Origin: Globisporangium splendens
Taxonomy: Eukaryota > Oomycota > Peronosporomycetes > Pythiales > Pythiaceae
DNA: 64,000 nucleotides
Assembly (NCBI GenBank): GCA_006386115.1
Contig: VFIW01000037.1
Span: 62,001 to 126,000 of the forward strand
Direction: 5' to 3'
Shown here: positions 10,543-20,228 of the stretch, piece after piece
Layout of the letters: every line of letters starts with the position of its first letter
Position numbering within the stretch: the stretch's first letter is position 1
Made by a program: the position numbers and the translations under genes
The notes under the pieces: model-generated
The model's database searches: none
Told to the model about the DNA's origin: nothing
What the model saw: only the letters and a program-made list of their open reading frames with translations

Positions 10543-11522
10543 ATGTCAACACCTTCGCCACCAGCTTCGTTCTCGAGCAAGAAAACGTGGTTCATCACCG
10601 GCTGCTCCACGGGACTGGGAAGGGAGCTCGTGCTCGCCGCGCTCACCCACGGTGACAACGTTGTCGCGACGGCGAGAAACGCCGCCAAGATCGCAGACCT
10701 GGAGCAGCGCGGTGCGTTCTTGCTTCCGCTCGATGTCACGTCGTCGGACGAGGTTCTGGAAGCGACCGTTGCCCAGGCCGTCGAGAAGTTCGGATCGATT
10801 GACATTCTCGTGAACAACGCTGGGTACCTTCTGGAAGGCGCGATTGAAGAATGCAGGTGTGTAATATGACGTTATGTATTGACGTTCTGCGACCGACTTG
10901 CTCATTGATCTGACATGGGCTCTTGCACCTGCTCTTGCTTTCACATTACAGCGCTGAGGAAGCTTTGCAGCAGTTCAACACGAATGTGTTTGGCATCTTG
11001 AACGTGTGTCGCGCCGTGTTGCCGTACATGCGGAAGCAGAAGTCAGGTGTGGTCGCGAACATTGGCTCTATTGGTGGATGGAAAGGCTTTCCAGGCAGCG
11101 GTCTCTACTGCGCCACAAAGTTTGCCGTCGCGGGCATCTCCGAGTCTCTCCGCGCTGAAGTGAGCCACCTCGGCATCGACGTCACGGCGATCGAACCGGG
11201 ATACTTCCGCACGTCTCTTCTCGGCGCTGGCTCCTTTTCCGCGAAGAAGCACATTGCGGACTTGGACCCTGTGACGGCGCCAGCGAAAGCCCACTTGGCG
11301 TTGGTGAATGGCAAGCAGCCGGGTGACCCAGTGAAGGGAGCCAAGGTGATCGTGGAAGCTCTGACAAAGTCGGGTCGATGCGCAGGACGCGCATTGCCTG
11401 CGAGACTGGTGCTCGGCAAGGACGCCGTGGCATTCGAGACGTCCGTGTTGGAGTTGCGCCAGCAAGAGCTCAGCGAGTGGTCTGACATTGCTGCGTCGAC
11501 CGACTGTGACGACGTGCAGTAA
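10543..11522 (+). CDS. Type B short-chain dehydrogenase/reductase (B1')
   Basis: Exons 10543-10856 and 10952-11522, intron 95 bp (GTGTGT...TTACAG), 294 residues. It is the inverted partner of B1: the exon 2 protein is the same, but the end of exon 1 differs (SIDILVNNAGYLLEG instead of KIDVLVNNAVYVLVG), and the intron belongs to the other sequence class, the one found in B2 and B2'. TGCSTGLG, NNAG, Ser144 and YCATK are all present, so it should be functional. The start is fixed by the shared leader MSTPSPP after the Inr-like element; an earlier in-frame codon at 10429 lies upstream of that promoter element. Confidence 0.88.
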
Positions 11523-11717
11523 GACAACTGAGACTTGCTTCCGACAGCAAGGTCAATCATAGTAAGAGCGTATTTCCTTTGTGCGCTCTCTTTCATTGAC
11601 AAAATAAACAGTTTTATTCTGTTCAGCAAGTGTAAAAACTTAAGGACATCAAACTGTCAACTTTTCTGATACCAATAGAGAATTCAGCAGGTGAACAACG
11701 AAGCTGCCTTCTCCCAC

Positions 11718-12732
11718 TCACGCAACGTCGTCGTGGTTGGTCGTGGACACGATGTCGGACCACTCGTCGAGCATCTTCTGGCTGCGCTCGAGCGCGTCCT
11801 TGACGTACGCGACCGAGTCCTTACCGAACGCCAGGCGAGGTGGGAGCGTGCGACCAGCGCCGCGACCCGTCTTGGTGAGCAGCTCCTCCGAGATGAGCTT
11901 GGGGCCTTAACGGGGGTCGCCTGGCTGCTTGCGGGTGGAGTGAGACAGAAACTCGAGGACTGGGGTCGGGGAGGTATCGAGCCCGGGTGTTGCGCTTCGC
12001 GATACCATGTGCCGCGAGTCCGTGCCGGAAACGAGCCGAGGTCGATGGACGTGACTTCGATGCCCAGGTGCTCGACTTCTTCGCGCAGACCCTCGGTGAT
12101 GCCGGCGGTCGCGAACTTGGTCGCGCAGTACATCCCCGTCGTGGCATGGCTGCGCCACGCGGCGAGCGATCCGATGTTGGCGACCACGCCCGACTTTTGC
12201 GCGCGCAAGTACGGCATCACGGCGCGCACCATGTTGAGCACGCCGAAGACGTTCGTGTTGAACAGATCGTACACTTCCTGCGCGCTGCACTCCTCCACCG
12301 CGCCTCGGAGCACGTACCCGGCGTTGTTGACGAGGATGTCGATGCGACCGTAGACTGCGACGGCATCCGCGATGGTTTTCTGGAGCACGTCGTCGGTCCA
12401 CGTCACGTCGAGCGCGATCGTGTGTGCGCCGCGCTGCTTGATGTCGTCGAGCTTGTTCGCACTGCGCGCTGTGGCGATGACCTTGTCCCCGCGTGCGAGC
12501 GCGGCGAGGGCGAGTTCACGACCAATGCCCGAGGAGCACCCTGTGATGAACCAGACCTTTTGGGAGGAGGGTGTTGTGGTGGTGCTGGCAGCTGTTGTTG
12601 GAGATTTCGAAGCTACTTGCGTGTTGTGAGTGTGTGGTGGTGGTTGATGCAAGTTGCTTTCTGTCGGAGGAAGTAAGTTGCGGAACGGCGTCGGTCTTCG
12701 AGAGATCGACCGACTCGCGAGCGAGCAAGAGC
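11718..12732 (-). pseudogene. Type A SDR copy (A1'), 5' truncated and frameshifted
   Basis: This mirror of A1 is cut at its 5' side by the arm end at 12732, and no ATG is available. The Rossmann half, NNAG and YCATK are intact and nearly identical to A1. Between about 12035 and 11885 several small insertions and deletions shift the frame (after SIDLGSF), so the C-terminal substrate loop is replaced by unrelated residues. The last 150 bp again match A1. The damage is clustered in one 150-bp patch, which may be real decay or poor base calling. Confidence 0.8.
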
Positions 12733-12776
12733 CCGTGGTCTACCCGTTTCAGTCACTTCCTGGTGTAGTCGTCGTC

Positions 12777-14279
12777 CTACGGCGGATGCGGTGGCATTTC
12801 TTGAACGTTACACAGCTGCACGATCTGCTTGACAAGGTCAAGTGTCTTCAGAGCAGGATGCAAAAGCAGTTGCATCTCAAATATGTACGAAGTCTTGATC
12901 ATTTTTGATCCGTCAATGTAACGGCAAAAAAACTGCTTCAGGAACTCATCACCCTGCAGCTTTCGCGTCTCCGCGGTCACGAGCAACATCTCAAGAGATG
13001 TAAAATAGACTGTGCTGGCGGTAGTCGATCGGTAATCACGCAGTAGTTTTGATAAATCCAGCGTTGTGGTATGGATTTTGCACATTGTAAGCAGGACTTC
13101 AACTTGGTTGGGTACTTCACTTTGGCTTCGCTTGTTCAGGACTGCCACTGGATCGAGTAATGACAGAATCTGGATCAAGTGGATGGAAATGATGATTTCA
13201 CATCTACGGTTCGTGTTCCTTGGGCGGCTCGCCTTTCACATCACTCCACAAGCGGGTCCCACAGGTCAATGACCAGTGTGAGATCCGTGAGACGATGCAT
13301 CTTGAAATCCAGAAGCTGGTTGATCTTTCTGCGCTGGAGTAACTCACACAGCGCAGCGAACAGACTTCCCATAGCTTCTACACGCTTGACCTCGTAGCCT
13401 GTTCCAACAATTTTGTGATCAGCTGGGTCATAAATGTTTTTTTTATAGTTCTCCACCTCCCACAATGCCAAGTGCCGCCTTGGTGACACACTTGGTTAAG
13501 TGCGGTATGAACCATTCCCACTCAAGATGGAGCCTAGTTTGCATCATCCATTTTACATCTGGCGCAGCGTTGGTGGTCGCGCCAAAGAACTGCAATGTCT
13601 CCAATTTATAGTCGCGGAGAATGTACTCCAGCCAGCGCTTGAACGGACCTCATATTCCGCTTGATCGTTCACCGAATCTTGGCTGGAAATGCCGCGCGCC
13701 AAGTAAGATTGATTGAAAGTTGAAATCTCGATCAGCAAAGTAGACTCCAAGTCCCGTGGACCTTGTGTTTTTCACTTTACAGGTCCAAAAATCTGCAACC
13801 ATCGCGAACCAAGAGACGTTTGAAATGCGAGATCTCTCGAGAATTGTTACGGCTTCACACTTGGCCGTTGAGTACGGCTCCACAATTGAGCTTGTCGCTT
13901 GTTTCGCGTTGATTGCCACTCCCATTCCTCTTTATGACACAAATCTTTGATCAGCAGAGATTCAGCATATTCGCCCATCTTGAATGGCAAATTGTTGTTT
14001 TTGATTCGTAATGTCTTGAGAAGTAAGCAGACACGGCTAAGGTCTTCGACACAGAGCCTGGAACCGCGTACTCGCTTAACCTCCTCCTCATGAGTTCGCT
14101 TTCGGATCACTTCCGTTCGGGTCTTGTTGGATGAAATCGAATTGCATCTTTTCAGGTGTTGAGTCGCCTTTGATGTCTTTCCACACGACAGATAGATGCA
14201 ATCGAAATTGGCTCGTCAGCTCCGGCTTGCTAAACAAGTACGACTCTCCATCCAGCGCGTAGCCAACTCGCACGCCCAC
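12777..14279 (-). mobile_element. hAT-like DNA transposon relic
   Basis: Minus-strand frames at 14279-14088, 13925-13650, 13750-13553, 13489-13241 and 13178-12777 look like one broken transposase. The clearest piece contains ADFWTCK followed by GLGVYFADRDFNFQS, resembling the catalytic-Asp (D.WTS...) and RNase H-like strands of hAT transposases. The left piece (LLDPVAVLNKRSQSEVPNQ...) would be a C-terminal part. No terminal inverted repeats or 8-bp target duplications were found. It fills the gap between palindromes P1 and P2. Assignment to hAT rests on motif resemblance only. Confidence 0.5.
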
Positions 14280-14716
14280 TGAAAAGTAATAGGTGTTTCA
14301 TTCAGTCGATCTGGCTTAAGCACCAAGCCACCCGTGGGGCAAAAATCACGTATAGCCGCCTTTACTACTTCTGGTGACTCCATACTACGTAGGTGGTGCT
14401 AAACGTTGAAGGCACTTGGAGCGGTGGGGCTACTTCGCGCGGTGGCTGTAGCGCGGTCGGCTTGGACTATGTCTGCGACGTGCAGCGACGGTAATGCAGC
14501 TTGGGATCACGAAGACTAGGCGCGGTGGTGCTGCTTGGATCGGCGGTTGTGACGCGGACGACTTGGACAGAGGCTGCTAGGTATTCTGCCCTGTTGTCGC
14601 GGTCTTGGAGATGACTGGTGCATGCGATCTTACTGGGTCAGTGGATGGTCGACGGCAGTCTTGCGTGTTGGTGCAGTGCTGGCTTGGCATGAGCGGCTTT
14701 CCTTTTGGTGCAGGCA
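14280..14716. other. No gene seen
   Basis: G-rich, imperfectly repetitive sequence (several GCGGTGG/GCGCGGTGG units near 14420-14530) between the hAT relic and the start of the P2 left arm. No coding frame with support was found. Confidence 0.4.
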
Positions 14717-14800
14717 TGTTCACGGAAGATCTCGAAAAACACAGATATTTAGAAGGATATTGGCCAATCGACACGCAGAAGTCCATTCCCACTAAGTACG

Positions 14801-15322
14801 ATGGTTGGAGATGGCGAGCCAGGCTCCGTGGTTTTTGATTTTGGATCATCAGATCCGAGTTTGGTGACTGATCCGTCTTTTTGGCAAAAGTACGGGCTCC
14901 TAAAATATGGCGATTCCGTTGCTTTGGTAAATTACGCGCAGAGAGCAGCGGGCTTGTCAACTGTTCCCTCCCATCCATATTCTTGAAGCGACCTTCACTC
15001 CTGAACCCTCTGCCTATACTACAGTACTAGCTCTACATACTCTACCTATAGAAAGGACATTGACGTCAAAGAACGTGTGCGAGGGCAACGAGAGCTACTA
15101 TCACGTGACGAAGGGGTCTTCCCGCAGCACCGCAACCCGTTGCACGTCGAGCACCAGAACCCTGAAACGAGCGAGAAGAGCCGCGTCGGTGTGTACAGCG
15201 ACTGGCGCCAGCGCACGGCGTTTCTGTGCATTGATCTCGGCATGACGGGCAACCACCTGGCCACCGCCAAGGTGTTCCGCCCTGATGGCAAGCACGCGCC
15301 TTTTGGTAGCGGCGAGCACTAA
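14801..15322 (+). pseudogene. Unrecognised small gene region, left-arm copy
   Basis: Two coding-like blocks are conserved between the P2 arms. The first (14801-14986) encodes a short acidic segment with SFWQKYGL and SVALVNYAQRAAG. The second (about 15060-15322) ends in GMTGNHLATAKVFRPDG...FGSGEH. Compared with the right arm (29715-29521), the left copy has an extra stretch of about 60 bp near 15130-15175 and a different frame before it. The right copy reads as one frame with four Cys, so the left copy is probably the broken one, or it uses an extra intron. No family was recognised. Confidence 0.35.
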
Positions 15323-15771
15323 AAACTCACACCCCGTTGAAGATGATCCACTTTTTAGCTCTATTTGATTTGATTTCATGAAATGTGGATGGCTTCTATT
15401 AATTTCACTCCCTTTGTCAATTGACACAGACTGTGAAGGGTTCGTCGGTTGAAGAGAGGTCTGTGTAGAGACTGTCTAACAAAATGATGACTCTATTTGG
15501 TGCCTTTCTGGATTAGTTCATGCGACTTGTGGTGTCAGTCGCTCCCGCTTTTGTTTACGCCCGATGTTGAAACTGTGCCTGATGACTCCATCTCTCTTTG
15601 ATTAGCTCATGCGAACTCGTTATTGGCTACAAGAGACTTGCTCACAAAAGCTGACGGCTTACATACACATAGGATACCTACACATCGACAGACATCTAAG
15701 GACGACTGCACTCACCATTTCCAAAGTTGCATCATTTGAGTTGCACCCCAACAACTCGAAACTAAATCAAC

Positions 15772-16736
15772 ATGTCGACGGCTACTTCGAGCAAGAAAAC
15801 GTGGTTCATCACCGGCTGCTCCACGGGACTGGGAAGGGAGCTCGTGCTCGCCGCGCTCGCCCACGGTGACAACGTTGTCGCGACGGCGAGAAACGTCGCC
15901 AAGATCGCAGATTTGGAACAGCGCGGTGCGTTCTTGCTTCCGTTCGACGTCACGTCGTCGGACGAGGTTCTGGAAGCGACCGTTGCCCAGGCCGTGGAGA
16001 AGTTCGGATCGATTGACATTCTCGTGAACAACGCTGGGTACCTTCTGGAAGGCGCGATTGAAGAATGCAGGTGTGTAGCGTGATGCTATGTATTGTCGTT
16101 CTGCGACCGGCTTGCTCCTTGATCTGACATGGGCTCTTGCACATGCTCTCGCTCTCACATTACAGCGCTGAGGAAGCTTTGCAGCAGTTCAACACGAATG
16201 TGTTTGGCATCTTGAACGTGTGTCGCGCCGTGTTGCCGTACATGCGGAAGCAGAAGTCAGGTGTGGTCGCGAACATTGGCTCTATTGGTGGATGGAAAGG
16301 CTTTCCAGGCAGCGGTCTCTACTGCGCCACAAAGTTTGCCGTCGCGGGCATCTCCGAGTCTCTCCGCGCTGAAGTGAGCCACCTCGGCATCGACGTCACG
16401 GCGATCGAACCGGGATACTTCCGCACGTCTCTTCTCGGCGCTGGCTCCTTTTCCGCGAAGAAGCACATTGCGGACTTGGACCCTGTGACGGCGCCAGCGA
16501 AAGCCCACTTGGCGTTGGTGAATGGCAAGCAGCCGGGTGACCCAGTGAAGGGAGCCAAGGTGATCGTGGAAGCTCTGACAAAGTCGGGTCGATGCGCAGG
16601 ACGCGCATTGCCTGCGAGACTGGTGCTCGGCAAGGACGCCGTGGCATTCGAGACGTCCGTGTTGGAGTTGCGCCAGCAAGAGCTCAGCGAGTGGTCTGAC
16701 ATTGCTGCGTCGACCGACTGTGACGACGTGCAGTAA
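15772..16736 (+). CDS. Type B short-chain dehydrogenase/reductase (B2)
   Basis: Exons 15772-16070 and 16166-16736 with a 95-bp intron give 289 residues. The leader is shorter than in B1 (MSTATSSKKTWF), but the rest aligns without gaps. TGCSTGLG, NNAG, the active-site Ser, and Tyr-x-x-x-Lys in YCATK are all present. The 5' flank is unrelated to that of B1/B3: no CCAAT/TCATTTTC block, and a weaker CTCACCATTTCC lies 53-62 bp before the ATG, so its expression may differ. It converges on A2. Confidence 0.87.
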
Positions 16737-16931
16737 GACAACTGAGACTTGCTTTCGACGGCAAGGTCAATCATAGTGAGAACGTATTTCCTTTGTGCAC
16801 TCTCTTTCATTGACAAAATAAACGGTTTTATTCTGTTCAGCAAGTGTAAAAACTTAAGGACACCAAACTGTCGACTTTTCTGATGCCAATAGAGAATTCA
16901 GCAGGTGAGCAACGAAGCTGCCTTCTCCCAC

Positions 16932-18002
16932 TCACGCGACGTCGTCGTGGTTGGTCGTGGACACGATGTCGGACCACTCGTCGAGCATCTTCTGGCCGCG
17001 CTCGAGCGCATCCTTGACGTACGCGACCGAGTCCTTACCGAACGCCAGGCGAGGCGGGAGCGTGCGGCCAGCGCCACGACCCGTCTTGGTGAGCAGCTCC
17101 GAGATGAGCTTGGCGGCCTTCACGGGGTCGCCTGGCTGCTTGCCGTGGAGTTGAGACAGAAACTCGCGGACGGGGTTCGTGGCGGTATCGAGCTCCGGGA
17201 TGTTGCGCTTCGCGATCACCATGTTGGCCGCGAGCTCCGTGCGGAACGAGCCGAGGTCGATGGACGTGACTTCGATGCCCAGGTGCTCGACTTCTTCGCG
17301 CAGACCCTCGGTGATGCCGGCGGTCGCGAACTTGGTCGCGCAGTACATCCCCGTCGTGGCATGGCTGCGCCACGCGGCGAGCGAGCCGATGTTGGCGACC
17401 ACACCCGACTTTTGCGCGCGCAAGTACGGCATCACGGCGCGCACCATGTTGAGCACGCCGAAGACGTTCGTGTTGAACAGATCGTACACTTCCTGCGCGC
17501 TGCACTCCTCCATCGCGCCTTGGAGCACGTACCCGGCGTTGTTGACGAGGATGTCGATGCGACCGTAGACTGCGACGGCATCCGCGATGGTTTTCTGGAG
17601 CACGTCGTCGGTCCACGTCACGTCAAGCGCGATCGTGTGTGCGCCGCGCTGCTTGAGGTCGTCGAGCTTGCTCGCACTGCGCGCCGTGGCGATGACCTTG
17701 TCCCCGCGTGCGAGCGCGGTGAGGGCGAGTTCACGGCCGATGCCCGAGGAGCACCCTGTGATGAACCAGACCTTTTGGGAGGAGGGTGTTGTGGTGGTGC
17801 TGACAGCCGTTGTTGGGGATTTCGAAGCTACTTGCGTGTTGTGAGTGTGTGGTGGTGGTTGATGCAAGTTGCTTTCTGTCGGAGGAAGCAACTTGTAGAA
17901 TGGTGTCGGTCTTCGAGAGATCGACCGACACGAGAGCGAGCAAGAGCAGAGTTTCCTTGAAATATTGGACGATATCCGTGGAGTGCAATATTTGTTGACC
18001 AA
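16932..18002 (-). CDS. Type A short-chain dehydrogenase/reductase (A2), start unresolved
   Basis: Intronless frame from a TTG at 18002 to TGA at 16934-16932. The SDR domain begins near 17775 (QKVWFITGCSSGIG) and is complete, with NNAG, GSLAAW Ser and YCATK. As in A1, no in-frame ATG precedes it; the Ser/His/Thr-rich leader and the flank are homologous to A1 but differ from A3. It differs from A1 by a few substitutions (for example LQGAMEEC for LRGAVEEC). A long open frame on the opposite strand is a by-product of its GC-rich codons. Confidence 0.7.
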   Translation of the reverse strand: MVNKYCTPRISSNISRKLCSCSLSCRSISRRPTPFYKLLPPTESNLHQPPPHTHNTQVASKSPTTAVSTTTTPSSQKVWFITGCSSGIGRELALTALARGDKVIATARSASKLDDLKQRGAHTIALDVTWTDDVLQKTIADAVAVYGRIDILVNNAGYVLQGAMEECSAQEVYDLFNTNVFGVLNMVRAVMPYLRAQKSGVVANIGSLAAWRSHATTGMYCATKFATAGITEGLREEVEHLGIEVTSIDLGSFRTELAANMVIAKRNIPELDTATNPVREFLSQLHGKQPGDPVKAAKLISELLTKTGRGAGRTLPPRLAFGKDSVAYVKDALERGQKMLDEWSDIVSTTNHDDVA

Positions 18003-18128
18003 TAGTTTATTGCCTCATGCTTATTCACCCCTACAATAATTGATGCACTCTTGGACTCCCGAAAATCATGTATTACAAAATATAACCTCAAGGAGAGATT
18101 CATCCAATCACAATACAGAATATCTATA

Positions 18129-18441
18129 TTGTAGCCAGAAGTCATTCAGTTCCACTTTCAATCGCATATGCACTGCTCAAATGAACTTTTAAAACGACTG
18201 ATCCTCCGTGCGTTTATAGTGAGAGCACCGCGACAAGAGCCTTGTCCCTCATTTGCAAAAAGCTCCTGCCAAGAACAATCGAGCAGCCTCCCTACCAAGA
18301 CCAATGGACTGACTCCTGTCTGATGCCTCGCCTGTCTACTCCAAGAAACAAGTCTGCGCCGTTTTCTTTCGCCCTGTCGTGTACAAGAACGACGAGCCTA
18401 CTGGCTGCTGCCGCTGCCAGTGTGGCGTGAGCAGCAATCAA
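18129..18441. other. Unique spacer, no gene seen
   Basis: These 313 bp sit between the inner end of the P2 left arm and the split older LTR. The segment has no counterpart at the right arm and no supported reading frame; it may be original single-copy flank preserved on one side only. Confidence 0.5.
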
Positions 18442-18454
18442 TGTAATGGGACTC
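18442..18454 (-). repeat. Short end of an older LTR, split by the gypsy insertion
   Basis: TGTAATGGGACTC lies here and the rest of the LTR resumes at 26080. Together they form an LTR-like unit with TGTAATGG/CCATTACA ends. The last five bases, GACTC, are the target site duplicated by the younger element. Confidence 0.6.
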
Positions 18455-19093
18455 TGTAAAAGGGCGCTGTTCCAAACAGTCCCTTAAACACGGCACACAC
18501 GCTTGTGCCAGAGGAAGCATCTCCCGACTTGGAGGGAGAGAAGACGACTTGAGTACTTGAGGGTAAAATTGCAACTGAATTAAAAAATGCTTATGGTTCC
18601 TGTCGCTACTTGTAAATGAACCCCAAGGGCTCCTAGAGGTTTTATAACTAAAACCTAAACATACACAATAAAACCTATGAATCTGATATATAAAACCTTG
18701 GGTACACTGAGGTTGAACCCACGAGATCTTCGAGAAACTTGAACTTGAAGTCCCGTGGAAAATTCCCTGCAAAGTGATTGGCTCGCGCCACTCGCTTTAG
18801 GTGGCAGAGACACGTCGGTCTCATCACCAGTGCAGTTTCCCAAGTAGGAACCATCACTCAGTACTGATTAGTACATGTGAACAACATTCTGCACTGATCA
18901 GCACAGAGAGCGCTCGTGACGTCATGGGATGACGTCACATGTGCATGTGGGGACTGTCATACCGTAATCCCTTTGTTGTTTGTCTCTCCACAATGCACAC
19001 TGAAGGTGGTGTGTGGCACACTAGATCTGTGAACAGATCCACCTTCATGTAATGGCTAGGTATAGCCCATTACACTAGGTATAGCCCATTACA
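18455..19093 (-). repeat. 3' LTR of the chromovirus
   Basis: 639 bp on the minus strand, beginning TGTAATGGGCTATACC and ending CCCTTTTACA. The first 46 bp contain a near-palindrome (TGTAATGGCTAGG...CCATTACA on the plus strand) with a second CTAGGTATAGCCCATTACA copy that the 5' LTR lacks. It is immediately preceded by a polypurine tract. Confidence 0.85.
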
Positions 19094-19106
19094 TCATCCC
19101 CTCCTT
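19094..19106 (-). promoter_or_regulatory. Polypurine tract
   Basis: AAGGAGGGGATGA on the minus strand directly abuts the first base of the 3' LTR, the normal position of the plus-strand DNA primer of LTR retrotransposons. Confidence 0.75.
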
Positions 19107-19169
19107 AAAGTCACAAGTACCTTGCGTACTTTTGCAGACCTTTCGGAGCAGTTCACTTTCCAATCGGCC

Positions 19170-20228
19170 ATGAAGCGACCAAGTGACCAAGTGAACCGTG
19201 AAGAACGTCCGTTGTCCAAGCGACAGCAGACAGCTCCAGAACTCTTCGACATATCTCCCATTCTGAAGAAGAAGGGGGATCTCGAGTTCTACAAGGAGCG
19301 GTTCTTCAGTTGGCGTCGGATCAACAATCGTGATCCGAACCAACCCATCGCAGCCCAGAGAGACTCATGGCGAACGTTTGTTCGTCTTGAGAACGAGAAC
19401 CAAATGGAGCGTCTTCTTCGTCGCGGCAACGCTCGTGCCCAAAGAAGAACTCCTGCTGACGACAGAGCGAATCCCAGCTCTGGTCGTCGTAGTGTCGCTC
19501 CTCGCGACGCTACAAGCAGTTCTCGTAGCTGCGGACCACGTCGGGAACATCAGACTCCATCGTCTGCCGTGGTTCCCACGTGTCCGAGCTCGGTGGATAT
19601 CCACGCCACCGAACTCTGTAGAAGCGTTGAGGACTCAACCGCTTCTTCCCACGAGTCGGTCGATCATCGTGATCAACAATCGACTCAACCACCCAGCGAT
19701 GCTCTCCCTGAGAGTCTATCAATGGGGGTGGGGCTGAACGCCAAAACGATTGAGCGACTCTGGAAGTGGAAGAGTGCTCATCGCGCTCAGATCGAGACAC
19801 TGGAAGTTCGCGATGCGATCCTTTCGGATCGGTGCGAGAGCCTCGAGGACCAAGTGAAGGAGCAGGAGTCGCGGATCGACTCGCTGACCTTTGGTCCCAC
19901 CCAGTATCTGGCTTTGGAGTCCCGTTTCGAGCAACGGTTCGAGCAAGTCCAGGGCGAACTTGAGCGACTCCGAAAGGCTGAGAAGGCTCGTGAAATGCAT
20001 CACGAACGTCTACTGCGCTCTGTGGAAGAGGCAGGGACGGCTCTTGAGGCACTCCGCAAGGAGTATAACTCGCGCCTTCTCGTGCTGGAAGCTGTGAAGG
20101 AGGAGTCCTTCGATGTGCTTCAGCGCCTTTACGCCGAGAAGAATCTCCAAAGCGATGAGCTGTTTGCTCTTCGCAATCAAGTGGAGAGTCTTCAAGATCA
20201 GCTTGATCGTTTGCGGAAGATCTCGTAG
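19170..20228 (+). CDS. Coiled-coil protein encoded antisense to the retrotransposon pol
   Basis: A 352-residue frame starts at ATG 19170, 76 bp after the LTR end, and runs opposite to pol. Residues about 1-90 are basic and polar, with an FYKERFFSWRRINNRD block. Residues 90-190 are Ser/Arg-rich, and about 200-350 are heptad-rich coiled coil (ESLEDQVKEQESRID, VESLQDQLDRLRK). A coil of this length is unlikely by chance. On the other strand the same DNA encodes the low-complexity linker between integrase and chromodomain and then the chromodomain itself, so both strands appear to be used. The plus-strand face of the LTR could act as promoter. Function unknown; extra antisense ORFs occur in some plant Ty3/gypsy elements. 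Confidence 0.65.
   Translation: MKRPSDQVNREERPLSKRQQTAPELFDISPILKKKGDLEFYKERFFSWRRINNRDPNQPIAAQRDSWRTFVRLENENQMERLLRRGNARAQRRTPADDRANPSSGRRSVAPRDATSSSRSCGPRREHQTPSSAVVPTCPSSVDIHATELCRSVEDSTASSHESVDHRDQQSTQPPSDALPESLSMGVGLNAKTIERLWKWKSAHRAQIETLEVRDAILSDRCESLEDQVKEQESRIDSLTFGPTQYLALESRFEQRFEQVQGELERLRKAEKAREMHHERLLRSVEEAGTALEALRKEYNSRLLVLEAVKEESFDVLQRLYAEKNLQSDELFALRNQVESLQDQLDRLRKIS

Larger units (their letters stand above)
8052..12732. repeat. Palindrome P1: inverted repeat with head-to-head type B SDRs
   Basis: Left arm 8052-10369 is the reverse complement of 10432-12732 with a 62-bp spacer. Coordinates sum to about 20785 outside and 20801 near the centre; the 16-bp difference equals the difference between the two type B introns (111 and 95 bp). 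Arm ends are sharp: GCTCTTGCTCGCTCGCGAG is shared, then the flanks differ. The arms are near identical except for one block (intron and end of exon 1 of the B genes) and a damaged patch at about 11885-12035. Confidence 0.9.
14717..18128. repeat. Palindrome P2, left arm
   Basis: This arm is the reverse complement of 26711-30071 (paired coordinates sum to about 44839 at the inner end and 44831-44837 further out because of small indels). It contains a small unrecognised gene region, B2 and A2. The inner end is exact: both arms share CACAATACAGAATATCTATA, after which the left side continues into unique DNA and the right side into an LTR end. The outer end near 14717-14725 is fuzzier. Confidence 0.9.
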
